Positions 8,350 through 18,308 of a stretch of 64,000 nucleotides of DNA are shown here, in pieces. Each line of letters begins with the position of its first letter. Within the stretch, counting starts at the first letter, position 1. The notes beneath the pieces were generated by a model that saw nothing but the letters and a program-made list of their open reading frames with translations, was not told the origin of the DNA and ran no database searches. Made by a program: the position numbers and the translations under genes. The stretch comes from Phenylobacterium sp. (lineage in GTDB: Bacteria; Pseudomonadota; Alphaproteobacteria; Caulobacterales; Caulobacteraceae): contig NZ_JAUYNW010000092.1 of NCBI RefSeq assembly GCF_030698145.1, forward strand, positions 1 to 64,000, in the 5' to 3' direction.

Positions 8350-11300
8350 ATGACGTCGGCGACGCCTTGGAGCGTCAAGGGGATCGACCCCAAGGCTCGG
8401 GAGGTCGCAAAGGACCTGGCCCGTCGCTCCGGAATGACGCTCGGAGAATGGCTGAATCGGATGATCCTGGAGGACGTCGAGGACGACGGCCCCGAGGAGA
8501 TCACCTCCCAGGCCTATTTCACCCAGCGTCCCGAGCGCGCCTATATCGAGACCCCCAGAGCTCCTGAGCCCGCGCGCCGGCCCGCGGCTCCCCCCAAGCG
8601 TTTCGAGGCGCCCCAGCATCCCGCCGACGAGATCGGCCGCATCGGCATGGCGCTGGACCGGCTGTCCGGGCGGATTGAGGGCTCCGAGGTCCGCGGCCTC
8701 AGCGTCGGCGTCGAGAGCGCCATGCGCGAGGCCATGACCCGCCTTGAGGCCGCCGAACGCGAAAACGTCGCCGTCGCCGCGCGCTTCGAGGGCGCGGTGC
8801 AGGAAGCCCGCGGCGAGCAAGCCCGCCTGGCCGAACGCCTGCGCAAGATTGAGCTGGAAGCTTCCGGCCCGCGCTCCGCAGAGGCCCTCCGGTCGCTGGA
8901 AGCCGCCCTGGGCAAGGTCGCCACCCATCTCTACGAGGGCGAAGGCCGGACCCGCGAGACGCTCCAGGACATGGAACGTCGGATCGAAGAGCTCTCGAAC
9001 AGCGGCTGGGGCGACCCGGCCGGCCTGATCGAGGAGGTCGCCAACCGCGTCGACGCCCGCTTGAGCGACGCGGAGACCCGCACCGCCGAGGCGCTGATCG
9101 ACCTGGGCAAGGCGTTCGCCAACCTGGACGGCCGCGTGGAGACGGTCGAGAGCGGGGCCGGACCTGCGATCGAGGAACGGCTGACCGCCCTGTCGACGAC
9201 GCTGTCGCAGCGGGTGGAACAGGTTCGCGGCGAGATCGCCCAGAAACTGCAGGCCGCCGCCGACGGCCGCTTCGACCGCATGGAGACCAAGCTCGGCGAG
9301 ATGGCCGAGAGCGTGCGCAAGGCCGAGACCGCTTCGGGCCAGGCCATCGAGAAGATGGGCCGCGAGGTCCTGACCATGGCCGACACGCTGAACAGGCGGG
9401 TCCAGGCCACCGAACAACGCAGCGCCGACGCCATCGAGCAGGTGGGCGGCGAGGTCGCGCGCATCGCCCAGGCGATGGAGAGCCGGCTCGGCCGCAGCGA
9501 GGGCGTTCACGCCGAGGCGCTGGAGCGCCTGGGCGCGGAGATCGGCAAGATCACCGAGCGCCTGGCCGAACGGATCGGCAGCTCAGAGCGCCGCGCCGCC
9601 CAGGCCATCGATGACGTCGGGGAACAGGTCGCCCGCGTCAGCGAGCGGATCCAGCAGCGCCACGACCGCAGCTCCGAGGACCTGTCCGAGCGTATCCGTC
9701 TCAGCGAGGAGCGCACCGCTCGCCTGCTGGACGAGGCGCGCGAGAAGATCGACCGCAGCCTGGCGGACTCCCAACGCCGGTTGGCCGAGCAGGTTGCCGC
9801 CGCTGCTCCGCCGGCTCGGGCGGCAGAGCCGCCCTCGCCGTTCGACGCCGACCCGTTCGCCGACTTCGGACCGGCCGAGCCCGCAGCCGATGCCCTGGCC
9901 CTGCAGGCTTTCGCCGAGCCGCGCATCGAATTGGCCGCCCCATTCCCCAGCGAATCCGAGCGGCCGGCCTTCGACGCCGCCGACTTCGAGGCCGCGGACG
10001 GCTTCTCGCCCATCGACACCGAGGTGGCCGCCGACGAGGAAGCCGCTGCGTTCGAGGCCGAGACCTTCGAAGCCGACGCCATCGAGGACGACGTCGCCGA
10101 GGTCGCGCCGGCGCCGGCCCTCGCCGAGGCTGACGAAATCGATCTGGACGCCACCCAGCATGACCTGCCCGACCTCGTCGATCCTGACCTCGTCGCGGAT
10201 CCGACGATCGACGAACCGGCGCTCCAGGCCTTCGCACGACGTCCCGACCTGGACCTGGAGGAAGCTCCGGTTGAGGCGGAAGAGCCGGCCCGTCCGCTCT
10301 CGACCCGCGAGGTCATCGAGCAGGCTCGCGCCGCGGCGCGAGCCGCGGCCAGCACGGGCGACGCCAAGAAGGGCAAGGGCAAGCTCGACAAGTTCCTGCG
10401 CCCTGCCGGCGACAAGGCCGCCAAGCCCGAAAAGCCGGCCGGCAAGTCGCTGTTCTCGGCCTTCGGCGCGCGTCCGCCCAAGCGGGCCGCCGGCTCGGCC
10501 CTGCACAGCGCGTTGCTGGTCGCGGGCGGCGCGGCCTTCCTGAGCCTCGGGGCGGCCGGCATCATCGTGATGGACGGCCAGCCCGGCGGCGCCCAGCCCA
10601 AGCGCGTCGCCGACGCACTGGCCACCCTGAAGGCCAATGGCGGCGAGATCACAGGCGCCGAGGCCGACACCACCCCCTTCAACGAACCCCGCGCCGCCGT
10701 GGCCCTGGCGCCGACGGCGATCGCGGCCCTGCCGGCCACGCCGGCCGTCGACGCCGAGTTGGCCTCGCTCTACGCCGACGCGGTCAGCGCCATCGAGACC
10801 AAGCAGGCCGGCGGTCTGGACAGCCTACGCAAGGCCGCCAACCTCGGCCACTCTCCGGCCCAGTTCTACCTGGCCAAGCTCTACGAAAAGGGCGAAGCGG
10901 GCCTGAAGGCCGACGCCGCCGAGGCGCGCCGCTGGACGGAGCGCGCGGCCCAGGGCGGCAACCGCCACGCCATGCACAATCTGGGCATCGCCTTCGTCAA
11001 CGGAGACGGCGGCCCGAAGAACTCCACCACCGCGGCCCAGTGGTTCCGTCGCGCGGCCGACCTCGGCCTGGTCGACAGCCAGTTCAACCTGGGCGCGCTC
11101 TACGAGCAGGGCCTGGGTGTCGGCCAGAACGCGGCCGAGGCCTACAAGTGGTACCTGATCGCGGCCAAGGCTGGCGACGAGGGCGCCTTGAAGAGCGCCG
11201 CCAGGGTCCGTTCAGGCCTCTCGGCCGAGGCGCGCGCCATCGCCGAGGCCTCCGCCCGGAGCTATCGCGCCACCTCGCCCAATCCTTCGCTGGCCACCGG

Positions 11301-11496
11301 CAGCGTCTCGGCGCCGACCGTGGCGACCGTCCAACGCGCCCTGTCGCGGCTCGGCTACTACGAGGGGCCGGTCGACGGCGTGCCCTCGCCGGCGCTCAAG
11401 ATGGCGGTCGTGGCCTATCAGCGGAACGAGACCCTGCCGCCCACCGGGACGCTCGACCCGACCACGGTCTCGCGCCTGCAGGTCTTCACGCGGTGA
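8350..11496 (+). CDS. podJ: PodJ-like polar organelle development protein (coiled coil, TM, Sel1 repeats, peptidoglycan-binding domain)
   Basis: 1048 aa; WSVKGIDPKAREVAKDLARRSGMTLGEWLNRMI N-terminus, long coiled coil, acidic/proline-rich linker, TM (ALLVAGGAAFLSLGAAGIIVM), Sel1 repeats (AQFYLAKLYEKGE, AMHNLGIAFVNGDG, SQFNLGALYEQGLG), C-terminal PG_binding-like VQRALSRLGYYEGPVDG. Confidence 0.85.
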   Translation: MTSATPWSVKGIDPKAREVAKDLARRSGMTLGEWLNRMILEDVEDDGPEEITSQAYFTQRPERAYIETPRAPEPARRPAAPPKRFEAPQHPADEIGRIGMALDRLSGRIEGSEVRGLSVGVESAMREAMTRLEAAERENVAVAARFEGAVQEARGEQARLAERLRKIELEASGPRSAEALRSLEAALGKVATHLYEGEGRTRETLQDMERRIEELSNSGWGDPAGLIEEVANRVDARLSDAETRTAEALIDLGKAFANLDGRVETVESGAGPAIEERLTALSTTLSQRVEQVRGEIAQKLQAAADGRFDRMETKLGEMAESVRKAETASGQAIEKMGREVLTMADTLNRRVQATEQRSADAIEQVGGEVARIAQAMESRLGRSEGVHAEALERLGAEIGKITERLAERIGSSERRAAQAIDDVGEQVARVSERIQQRHDRSSEDLSERIRLSEERTARLLDEAREKIDRSLADSQRRLAEQVAAAAPPARAAEPPSPFDADPFADFGPAEPAADALALQAFAEPRIELAAPFPSESERPAFDAADFEAADGFSPIDTEVAADEEAAAFEAETFEADAIEDDVAEVAPAPALAEADEIDLDATQHDLPDLVDPDLVADPTIDEPALQAFARRPDLDLEEAPVEAEEPARPLSTREVIEQARAAARAAASTGDAKKGKGKLDKFLRPAGDKAAKPEKPAGKSLFSAFGARPPKRAAGSALHSALLVAGGAAFLSLGAAGIIVMDGQPGGAQPKRVADALATLKANGGEITGAEADTTPFNEPRAAVALAPTAIAALPATPAVDAELASLYADAVSAIETKQAGGLDSLRKAANLGHSPAQFYLAKLYEKGEAGLKADAAEARRWTERAAQGGNRHAMHNLGIAFVNGDGGPKNSTTAAQWFRRAADLGLVDSQFNLGALYEQGLGVGQNAAEAYKWYLIAAKAGDEGALKSAARVRSGLSAEARAIAEASARSYRATSPNPSLATGSVSAPTVATVQRALSRLGYYEGPVDGVPSPALKMAVVAYQRNETLPPTGTLDPTTVSRLQVFTR

Positions 11497-11552
11497 CGCC
11501 GGCCGCGTAAGGCGGGCGGGCCGCGACCAACTCCGCGCGAAGGCGTGACTGT

Positions 11553-12473
11553 TTGGACCTTTACCTTCCCATAGCCGAGGTCTCGGTGAACGCCCCGTTG
11601 CTGGTGGCGCTGGGCGCGGCGGTGGGTTTCATCTCCGGCCTGTTCGGCATCGGCGGCGGCTTCCTGATGACGCCGGTCCTGGTCTTCCTCGGCATCCCGC
11701 CCGCGGTGGCGGTGGCCAGCGAGGCCAATCACGTCGCCGCCTCCTCGACCTCCAGCGTCATCTCCTACACCCGGCGCAAGGCCGTGGACTTCCGCATGGG
11801 CGGCGTGCTGGCCGCCGGCGGGGCGGTTGGTTCGTTCCTGGGCGTCGAGGTGTTCCGGTGGCTGCGGCTGCTGGGTCAGGCCGATCTGGTGGTCTCGCTG
11901 TCCTACCTGGTCTTCTTGGGGGTGATCGGCGCCCTGATGCTGTGGGAGTCGCTAGGCTCGATCCTGCGCCGCCGGCGCGGGGAGAGCGCCGCGCCGCGCC
12001 GCGACCGCCGCCCGCCCTGGCTATACGGCCTGCCGCTGAAGATGCGCTTCCCGCGCTCTCGGCTCTATATCAGCGTCATTCCCCCGGTCCTGCTTGGGGT
12101 CTTCGTGGGCGTGCTGTCGGCGATCATGGGGGTGGGGGGCGGCTTCGTCCTGGTGCCGGCGATGGTCTATGTGCTGCGCATGCCCGCCGGCGTGGTGGTG
12201 GGCACCAGCCTGTTCCAGATCATCATCACCACCTCGCTGACCAGCGTGCTGCAGGCCGGCCGCAACCAGACCGTCGACGTGGTGCTCTCGACCCTGCTGT
12301 TGATCGGCGGCGTGCTGGGGGCCCAGGTGGGGGCGCGGGCCTCGTCGAGGTTCCGGGCAGAGGAGCTACGCGCCCTGCTGGCGATCATCGTCCTGGCGGT
12401 GGGCCTGCGCATGGGACTCGGCCTGTTCTTCACGCCCGCCGAGCCTTTCGTCCTGATGGCGGGGAACGGGTAA
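11553..12473 (+). CDS. sulfite exporter TauE/SafE family protein
   Basis: 306 aa, TTG start; LVALGAAVGFISGLFGIGGGFLMTPVLVFLGIPPAVAVASEANHV; second GxGGG repeat AIMGVGGGFVLVPAMVYVL. Confidence 0.9.
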   Translation: MDLYLPIAEVSVNAPLLVALGAAVGFISGLFGIGGGFLMTPVLVFLGIPPAVAVASEANHVAASSTSSVISYTRRKAVDFRMGGVLAAGGAVGSFLGVEVFRWLRLLGQADLVVSLSYLVFLGVIGALMLWESLGSILRRRRGESAAPRRDRRPPWLYGLPLKMRFPRSRLYISVIPPVLLGVFVGVLSAIMGVGGGFVLVPAMVYVLRMPAGVVVGTSLFQIIITTSLTSVLQAGRNQTVDVVLSTLLLIGGVLGAQVGARASSRFRAEELRALLAIIVLAVGLRMGLGLFFTPAEPFVLMAGNG

Positions 12474-13243
12474 TGGCCGACGCCCTGCCGCCTCCGCCGT
12501 CTTGGCCGCCCGTCGCCGTCTCGGCCGCGCTCACCACAACCAGCGTCAAGGTCACCTCCAGCTTCCGCGGCGCGCGCATCGTGCTCTACGGCGCTGTATT
12601 CGATCCGTCCGCCCGGCCGAGCGACGTCGTAGTGATCGTGCGCGGGCCGGACGCCCCGCTCCGCATCGCGCGCAAGACCAAGGTGGCCGGCATCTGGGTC
12701 AACTCCCGGCCCGTGGTGTTCGAGGGCGCGCCGGGCTTCTACATGACCGCCTCGACCAAGCCCCTGGACCAGATCGCGGGCTTCGGGCCCTTGCGCCGCC
12801 TTGGGGCGGGCATCGATCACCTGGCGATCAACGCCCCCTTCGAGCAGCGGGTGGAGACCCGTTACGGCGTCCGCGACGTGGTGGTCAGCCGTCTGGGCGC
12901 CGACTATCTGGACTGGCGCCGCGCGGTGGTGCGGCTGAAGGAGCAGGCCGGCCTCTACGCCGCCGACGACCGGGGTGTGACCTTCGTGGACCGGGGCCTG
13001 TTCAAGGCTGAGATTGACCTGCCGACCGCCGCGCCCATCGGGGTCTACACCGCCGAGATCATCCTCTTCCAGGGCGGCCAGCCCGTTTCGCGGCGGGTCC
13101 GAGGCCTGACGGTGGAGAAGGTCGGGTTGGAACGGGCGCTTTACCTTTTCGCGCACCAGAGGCCATGGTTCTACGGCTTGGCTTCGGTCGCCATCGCCCT
13201 GGCCGCGGGTTGGGCCGCATCGGTCGCCTTCCGGAGGAATTGA
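12473..13243 (+). CDS. TIGR02186 family protein (TauE-associated)
   Basis: TAATG overlap with upstream TauE gene; MADALPPPPSWPPVAVSAALTTTSVKVTSSFRGARIVLYGAVFD..., C-terminal TM anchor. Confidence 0.8.
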   Translation: MADALPPPPSWPPVAVSAALTTTSVKVTSSFRGARIVLYGAVFDPSARPSDVVVIVRGPDAPLRIARKTKVAGIWVNSRPVVFEGAPGFYMTASTKPLDQIAGFGPLRRLGAGIDHLAINAPFEQRVETRYGVRDVVVSRLGADYLDWRRAVVRLKEQAGLYAADDRGVTFVDRGLFKAEIDLPTAAPIGVYTAEIILFQGGQPVSRRVRGLTVEKVGLERALYLFAHQRPWFYGLASVAIALAAGWAASVAFRRN

Positions 13244-13247
13244 CCGC

Positions 13248-13718
13248 TTGGACATTCGCACCGACGTCGAGATCGAGACGGGCGCCGCGCCGCTGCCGCT
13301 GTGGGTCATCGCCCTCTTCTGCATGGCGCCTTTTCCCGCCTCGGCCTTCGCCTACGCCCTTGGTCCGGCGGACCTGGCGGGACCGGCCCTGACCGTGATC
13401 CTGACCTGGTCTGCGGTGGTGATGGGCTTCCTCGGCGGCATCCGATGGGGCCTGGAGAGCGCGCGGGCGCAACCGCGTTGGACCCGGCTGGCTCACTCGT
13501 TGATCTCGCCGGTCGGCGGTTGGGCGCTGCTGTTCAGCCGCGGCTCCATCGACCCGCCCTGGCTGCTGTGCGGCTTCCTGGCCGCTTTCATCCTGCAGTG
13601 GCTGTTCGACCACACCGCCCCGGACGTGCCGGCGCGCTATCCGCGCTTGATGACCGTCCTGACCCTCGGAGCCTGCCTGTCGCTCGCCGTGGCCCTGGAA
13701 AAGGCGCTGACGCTCTAG
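13248..13718 (+). CDS. DUF3429 domain-containing membrane protein
   Basis: 156 aa; LGPADLAGPALTVILTWSAVVMGFLGGIRWGLE; multiple TM segments; TTG start. Confidence 0.8.
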   Translation: MDIRTDVEIETGAAPLPLWVIALFCMAPFPASAFAYALGPADLAGPALTVILTWSAVVMGFLGGIRWGLESARAQPRWTRLAHSLISPVGGWALLFSRGSIDPPWLLCGFLAAFILQWLFDHTAPDVPARYPRLMTVLTLGACLSLAVALEKALTL

Positions 13719-13775
13719 ATTTTCAAGGGAGCGCGAAGGTCGCTGAAACCAGCGGCCACATTCGACTATCGCGCT

Positions 13776-14507
13776 TCAGTCGCCGGCGACGGAACGCCAT
13801 CCGACCGCATGGACCTTGCCAGCGCCCAGCGCGCCGCACAGGGGCGCGCGCGAGAAGAAGCCCGCGAACGCCTTGTCTTTGACGCTCAGGCCGCCCGCAT
13901 AGGCGCCGAAGGCCGGGACCACCATCCGCTCGCCGTCGGTCACAAAGCAACGCCGTCGCACGCTGCCGCGCGAGGCGACGACGCGGGCGCAGGGGTGCAG
14001 GTGACCGGCCACCTCGCCGGGCTGCAAGCCCGCCTGGGGTTCGTGGCGCAGGGTGAGCCCCTCGACCGACAGCTCGTCGGCCACCTCGCCGGGCAGGGCC
14101 TGGGGGCCGTCGGCGTCGTGGTTACCGATCACCCAGATCAGCCGGGTCGCGCTCGCCAGCTCCCGCAGGCGCTGGGCGTCGTCCTCGGCAAGCCGCGCTT
14201 CGGACGTGCGGTCGTGGAAGGTGTCGCCCAGCAGGACCACGGCCGCCGGTCTGGCCGCGGCCACCTCGGCGGCTAGCCGTTCCAGCGTGTCGCGGGTGTC
14301 GTAGGGCGGCAGCATCTGGCCACGCATGGCGTAGGACGAGCCCTTCTCAAGATGCAGGTCGGCCACCACCAGCGTGCGGACCTGCTCGAGCCAAAGCGCC
14401 CCGCTGGCGCGCAGGACGACGTCGACGCCCGAGAGGGTCGTGCGCAGGCCGCCGCAGGGGCTGGCGGCGAAGGCGTAGGGTTGGCGGGGCTGGGCCAGAG
14501 CGCTCAT
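13776..14507 (-). CDS. pdeM: ligase-associated DNA damage response endonuclease PdeM (metallophosphoesterase)
   Basis: TLVVADLHLEKGSSYA, VVLLGDTFHD, WVIGNHD, GEVAGHLHPCARV metallophosphoesterase motifs; overlaps the Lhr-type helicase gene. Confidence 0.85.
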   Translation of the reverse strand: MSALAQPRQPYAFAASPCGGLRTTLSGVDVVLRASGALWLEQVRTLVVADLHLEKGSSYAMRGQMLPPYDTRDTLERLAAEVAAARPAAVVLLGDTFHDRTSEARLAEDDAQRLRELASATRLIWVIGNHDADGPQALPGEVADELSVEGLTLRHEPQAGLQPGEVAGHLHPCARVVASRGSVRRRCFVTDGERMVVPAFGAYAGGLSVKDKAFAGFFSRAPLCGALGAGKVHAVGWRSVAGD

Positions 14508-16969
14508 GCCAGGGCCTCGGCGATCAGGTCGCCCTCGGCCTCGGCGAGGATGCGGTCGCCGGTCTGGCCGGGCGAGCGTTCCTTGCCGATCTCCAGCAGG
14601 ATCGGCACCGAGAACGGCGACAGGTGGTCCAGGGCCGCGTGTCTGATGCGGCCCTTGATCCGCGCCAGCATCTGGCCCAGACGCGCCACGTCGATCAGGC
14701 CGGTGGCGGCGTCTTCCCGCGCGCAGCGGAGCAGCAGGTGGTCGGGCTGGTGTCGGCGGAGCACGTCGTAGATCAGGTCCGTTGAGAAGGTGATTTGGCG
14801 GCCGGTTTTCTCCTCGCCCGGGAATCGCCGCTCGATGAGCCCGGAGATGATCGCACAGCCCTTGAAGGCGCGCTTCATCATGAAGCTCTCGGCGAGCCAG
14901 GACTCCAGGTCGTCGCCCAGCATGTCCTGGTCGAAGAGTTCGTCGAAATCGAGTCCGTCCAGCGGCTTCAGGGCCCAGATGGCCATCGCATAGTCATTGC
15001 ACACGAAGCCCAACGGCTCGGCGCCCAACCGCTCCAGCCGCCGGGTCAGCAGCATGGCCAGGGTGGTGTGGGCCAGGCGGCCCTCGAACGGATAGACCAC
15101 CATGAAGTGACGCTTCCCGCGCGGGAAGGTCTCGAGCAGCATCTCCTCGTCGCCCACGATCAGCGAGCGGTCGCGCTGGATCTCCAGCCACTCGCGAACA
15201 TCGGCGGGCAGCACCTTCCAGTGCTCCTGGTCGAACATCAGCTCACGCACCCGCTTGGCCAGGAAGGTGGAGAGCGCGAACTTCGAGCCGCCCCAGGACG
15301 GCATCTTGGGGTCCTTGTGCACGGCGGGCCGGACCAGGACCTCCATGCCGGTGACCGCCACCAGCGACCAGACCTGGCCGGCGAAGACGAAGGTGTCGCC
15401 AGGGTCCAGCATCTCCAGCATGCCTTCCTCGACCTCGCCCACCTTGCGGCCGCCGCGCAGGGCCTTGCCCCCCATGGCGATGCGCACCGCGAGCATGGCT
15501 GGCGAGAGGATGGCGCCGACATTGAGGCGATGGCGCTGGGCGGTCTGGGGGTTGCGCACCCGCCAGAGGCCGTCCAGCCCCTTCACGATCCGTCGGAACC
15601 GATCGTAGGTCTTGAGCGCGTAGCCGCCGGTGGAGACGAAATCCACGACCTGCTCGAAGTCCTCCCAGGTCAGGTCGCGATAGGGCCCGGCGCAGCAGAG
15701 CTCGTCATAGAGCGCCAGTAGGTCGAAGGGCTCGGAACAGGCGCAGCCCATGATGTGCTGGGCCAGCACGTCCAGGGCGCCCACCCGGGCGGCGTCGCCG
15801 TCGAACCGGCTCTCGGCGATGGCCTCGCGGGCGGCCTGGCACTCCAGCATCTCGAAGCGATTGGCCGGCACGAAGAGCGCCCGGGACGGTTCGTCCAGCC
15901 GGTGGTTGGCCCGGCCGATCCGCTGGACCATCCGGCTGGCGCCCTTGGGCGAGGCGAGCTGGATCACCAGGTCCACGTCGCCCCAGTCGATGCCCAGGTC
16001 GAGGGTGGAGGTGCAGACCACGGCCTTCAGCTCGCCGCGCGCCATGGCCGCCTCGACCTTGCGCCGCTGCTCGGCGGCGAGCGATCCGTGGTGCAGCGCG
16101 ATCGGGAGATTGTCGTCGTTCAGCCGCCACAGCTCCTGGAAGGCGAACTCGGCTTGGAAGCGCGTGTTGACGAAGACCAGGGCGGTCTTGGCCGTCTTGA
16201 TGGTTTCGTAGACCTCGGCCATGGCGTGCTGGGCGGTGTGGCCGGCCCAGGGCACCCGGCCTTCCGACAGCAGCATGTCGACGATCGGCTGGGCGCCGGC
16301 CGGGCCGCGGACCAGGTCGATCGTCTCGTGCGTCCCGTGGCCCAGCCACCGGCGGATCACGTCGGGGTCGTCCACCGTCGCGGACAGGCCCACGCGCCGC
16401 AGGTCCGGCGCGAACTTCTGCAGCCGCGCCAGGTGCAGGGCCAGCAGGTCGCCGCGCTTGGAGGCGTGGATGGCGTGGATCTCGTCGACGATCACGCACT
16501 TGAGGTTCTCGAAATAGAGCCGCGCGCCCTCCCAGGCGCAGAACAGGGCGAGCTGTTCGGGCGTGGTCAGCAGGATGTCGGGCGGCTTGACCCGCTGGCG
16601 CTGCTTGCGCGCCTGGCCGGTGTCGCCGGTGCGGCTCTCGGCGACGATGGGCAGGCCCATCTGGAGGATCGGCGCCATCAGGTTGCGCTCGACGTCGACC
16701 GCCAGCGCCTTCAGGGGCGAGATGTAGAGGGTGTGGATGCCTTGCGGCGTGTTGGGCGGCGGCCGTTCGCTGAGTTCGATCAGGCTGGGCAGGAACCCCG
16801 CCAGGGTCTTGCCCCCGCCGGTGGGGGCGATCAGCAGAGCGTCGCGGCCCTCGCGCGCCTTGGCCACCATGTCGAGCTGATGGGCGCGCGGGCTCCAGCC
16901 TCGGTTCTCGAACCAGGCGGCGAAGCGTTCGGGCAGGAGGTCCGGCGGGCTCGCCGCTGCGTCAGCCAT
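14504..16969 (-). CDS. ligase-associated DNA damage response DEXH-box helicase (Lhr-like)
   Basis: 821 aa; ALLIAPTGGGKTLAGFLP (Walker A), CVIVDEIHAI (DEIH), VGLSATV, RMVQRIGRANH. Confidence 0.93.
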   Translation of the reverse strand: MADAAASPPDLLPERFAAWFENRGWSPRAHQLDMVAKAREGRDALLIAPTGGGKTLAGFLPSLIELSERPPPNTPQGIHTLYISPLKALAVDVERNLMAPILQMGLPIVAESRTGDTGQARKQRQRVKPPDILLTTPEQLALFCAWEGARLYFENLKCVIVDEIHAIHASKRGDLLALHLARLQKFAPDLRRVGLSATVDDPDVIRRWLGHGTHETIDLVRGPAGAQPIVDMLLSEGRVPWAGHTAQHAMAEVYETIKTAKTALVFVNTRFQAEFAFQELWRLNDDNLPIALHHGSLAAEQRRKVEAAMARGELKAVVCTSTLDLGIDWGDVDLVIQLASPKGASRMVQRIGRANHRLDEPSRALFVPANRFEMLECQAAREAIAESRFDGDAARVGALDVLAQHIMGCACSEPFDLLALYDELCCAGPYRDLTWEDFEQVVDFVSTGGYALKTYDRFRRIVKGLDGLWRVRNPQTAQRHRLNVGAILSPAMLAVRIAMGGKALRGGRKVGEVEEGMLEMLDPGDTFVFAGQVWSLVAVTGMEVLVRPAVHKDPKMPSWGGSKFALSTFLAKRVRELMFDQEHWKVLPADVREWLEIQRDRSLIVGDEEMLLETFPRGKRHFMVVYPFEGRLAHTTLAMLLTRRLERLGAEPLGFVCNDYAMAIWALKPLDGLDFDELFDQDMLGDDLESWLAESFMMKRAFKGCAIISGLIERRFPGEEKTGRQITFSTDLIYDVLRRHQPDHLLLRCAREDAATGLIDVARLGQMLARIKGRIRHAALDHLSPFSVPILLEIGKERSPGQTGDRILAEAEGDLIAEALA

Positions 16970-17071
16970 CTCCCCGCCTATAGCATGTTCCCGTTACGTT
17001 TCACTCGAACACTACCTAATGGCCAGCCGGCCGCCCAGGGGTAGAGTGCGGACAAAATAGGGAGGCCAGCG

Positions 17072-17494
17072 ATGACCCACACAGGCGAGTGCTTCTGCGG
17101 CGCCGTGAAGATCGAGGCGACGGGCGAGCCCGAAGCCATGGGCTACTGCCACTGCCGATCGTGCCGCTCCTGGTCCGGCGGTCCGGTCAACGCTTTCAGC
17201 CTGTGGAAGCCGGAGGCCGTGCGGGTGACGCAGGGCGCCGAGCATGTGGCGACCTACGCGAAGACCGATCTCAGCCAGCGCCAGTACTGCTCCAAATGCG
17301 GCGGCCACCTGATGACCAACCACCCGCCGCTCAGCCTGATCGACGTGTTCGCCGCCACCCTTCCGGGCCTGGCCTTCACGCCGGGCGTGCACGTGAACTA
17401 CGCCGAGACCGTCCTGCCGATGAAGGACGGCCTGCCCAAGATGAAGGACTTTCCTGAGGCGTTCGGCGGTTCCGGCGTGGAGATTCCGGAGTAG
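17072..17494 (+). CDS. GFA family protein
   Basis: TGECFCGAVKIEATGEPEAMGYCHCRSCRSWSGGP ... YCSKCGGHLMTNHP zinc-binding cysteines. Confidence 0.9.
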   Translation: MTHTGECFCGAVKIEATGEPEAMGYCHCRSCRSWSGGPVNAFSLWKPEAVRVTQGAEHVATYAKTDLSQRQYCSKCGGHLMTNHPPLSLIDVFAATLPGLAFTPGVHVNYAETVLPMKDGLPKMKDFPEAFGGSGVEIPE

Positions 17495-17540
17495 GATCGG
17501 GCCAAGAGGTTGCGCCCATCGATCGCGCGACCGGCGATCG

Positions 17541-17999
17541 ATGGAGACGGCGATGCGACGTGCCCTGGGACTGGCGGTCTTGGCGTTCGGCCTGTTGAGC
17601 GGCGGCGCGGCGGCCGCCCAGGTCGAGACCCCGCCCAATTGCCACTGGGTGGCGACGGCGCAGGCCTCGGCGACCCTGGAACTATGGTGCCGTGGCGACG
17701 ACGGCCGCGCGCGTCCTACGGGGCGGCTGCTGCAGCAGAGCACCCGGCCCACCCCGGCCGGCGAATGCCCGAAAGGCAAGATGTACGACGGTTCGCGCTG
17801 CCGGCCCGAGGCCGCCGTGCTGGCCGCCGCGCCGCGGGCGCCCTATGTCGCGCCGGATCGACCGGCGACCCCGCCGTCGGCGAAGTCCAACACCCCGCGG
17901 GTGCTGCTGTTCCGTGACGGCCGAGGCCGCCGGGACCGCGGCATGGCCTGCGTCGACGACCGCGACGTCACCATCTGCAAGCCGATCCCGCGGTACTAG
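17541..17999 (+). CDS. hypothetical secreted protein
   Basis: 152 aa; N-terminal signal peptide MRRALGLAVLAFGLLSGGAAAAQ; Cys-containing mature region. Confidence 0.6.
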   Translation: METAMRRALGLAVLAFGLLSGGAAAAQVETPPNCHWVATAQASATLELWCRGDDGRARPTGRLLQQSTRPTPAGECPKGKMYDGSRCRPEAAVLAAAPRAPYVAPDRPATPPSAKSNTPRVLLFRDGRGRRDRGMACVDDRDVTICKPIPRY

Positions 18000-18004
18000 G
18001 CGCC

Positions 18005-18307
18005 CTAGGCTTCCTCCGACGCCGCGAGCCGCGGGGCCTGGGTGTAGAAGTCGATCTGCATCCGCATGGGCCCCTCGGTCAGCACGAAGTGCGATTGATC
18101 GGGCTCCAGCACGCCGTCGGCGCCCGGGGACAGGCGCTTCTGTTCGGGCGGCTCGGTGAAGCAGAGCGTCAGTTCGCCCTGCAGCACGCGGATGACGCCC
18201 CACACGCCGGGCTTGGTGCGATGCGCCCGGCGGAGGCTGACGGGCAGGGTCGCCTCGTCGAAGACCGGAGTGGAGCGGTAGGGCTCGGGCGCGCGGTTCG
18301 GTTTCAT
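18005..18307 (-). CDS. DUF1971 domain-containing protein (YeaR / TehB N-domain-like)
   Basis: MKPNRAPEPYRSTPVFDEATLPVSLRRAHRTKPGVWGVIRVLQGELTLCFTEPPEQKRLSPGADGVLEPDQSHFVLTEGPMRMQIDFY; starts immediately after the AOX stop. Confidence 0.8.
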   Translation of the reverse strand: MKPNRAPEPYRSTPVFDEATLPVSLRRAHRTKPGVWGVIRVLQGELTLCFTEPPEQKRLSPGADGVLEPDQSHFVLTEGPMRMQIDFYTQAPRLAASEEA

Positions 18308-18308
18308 A

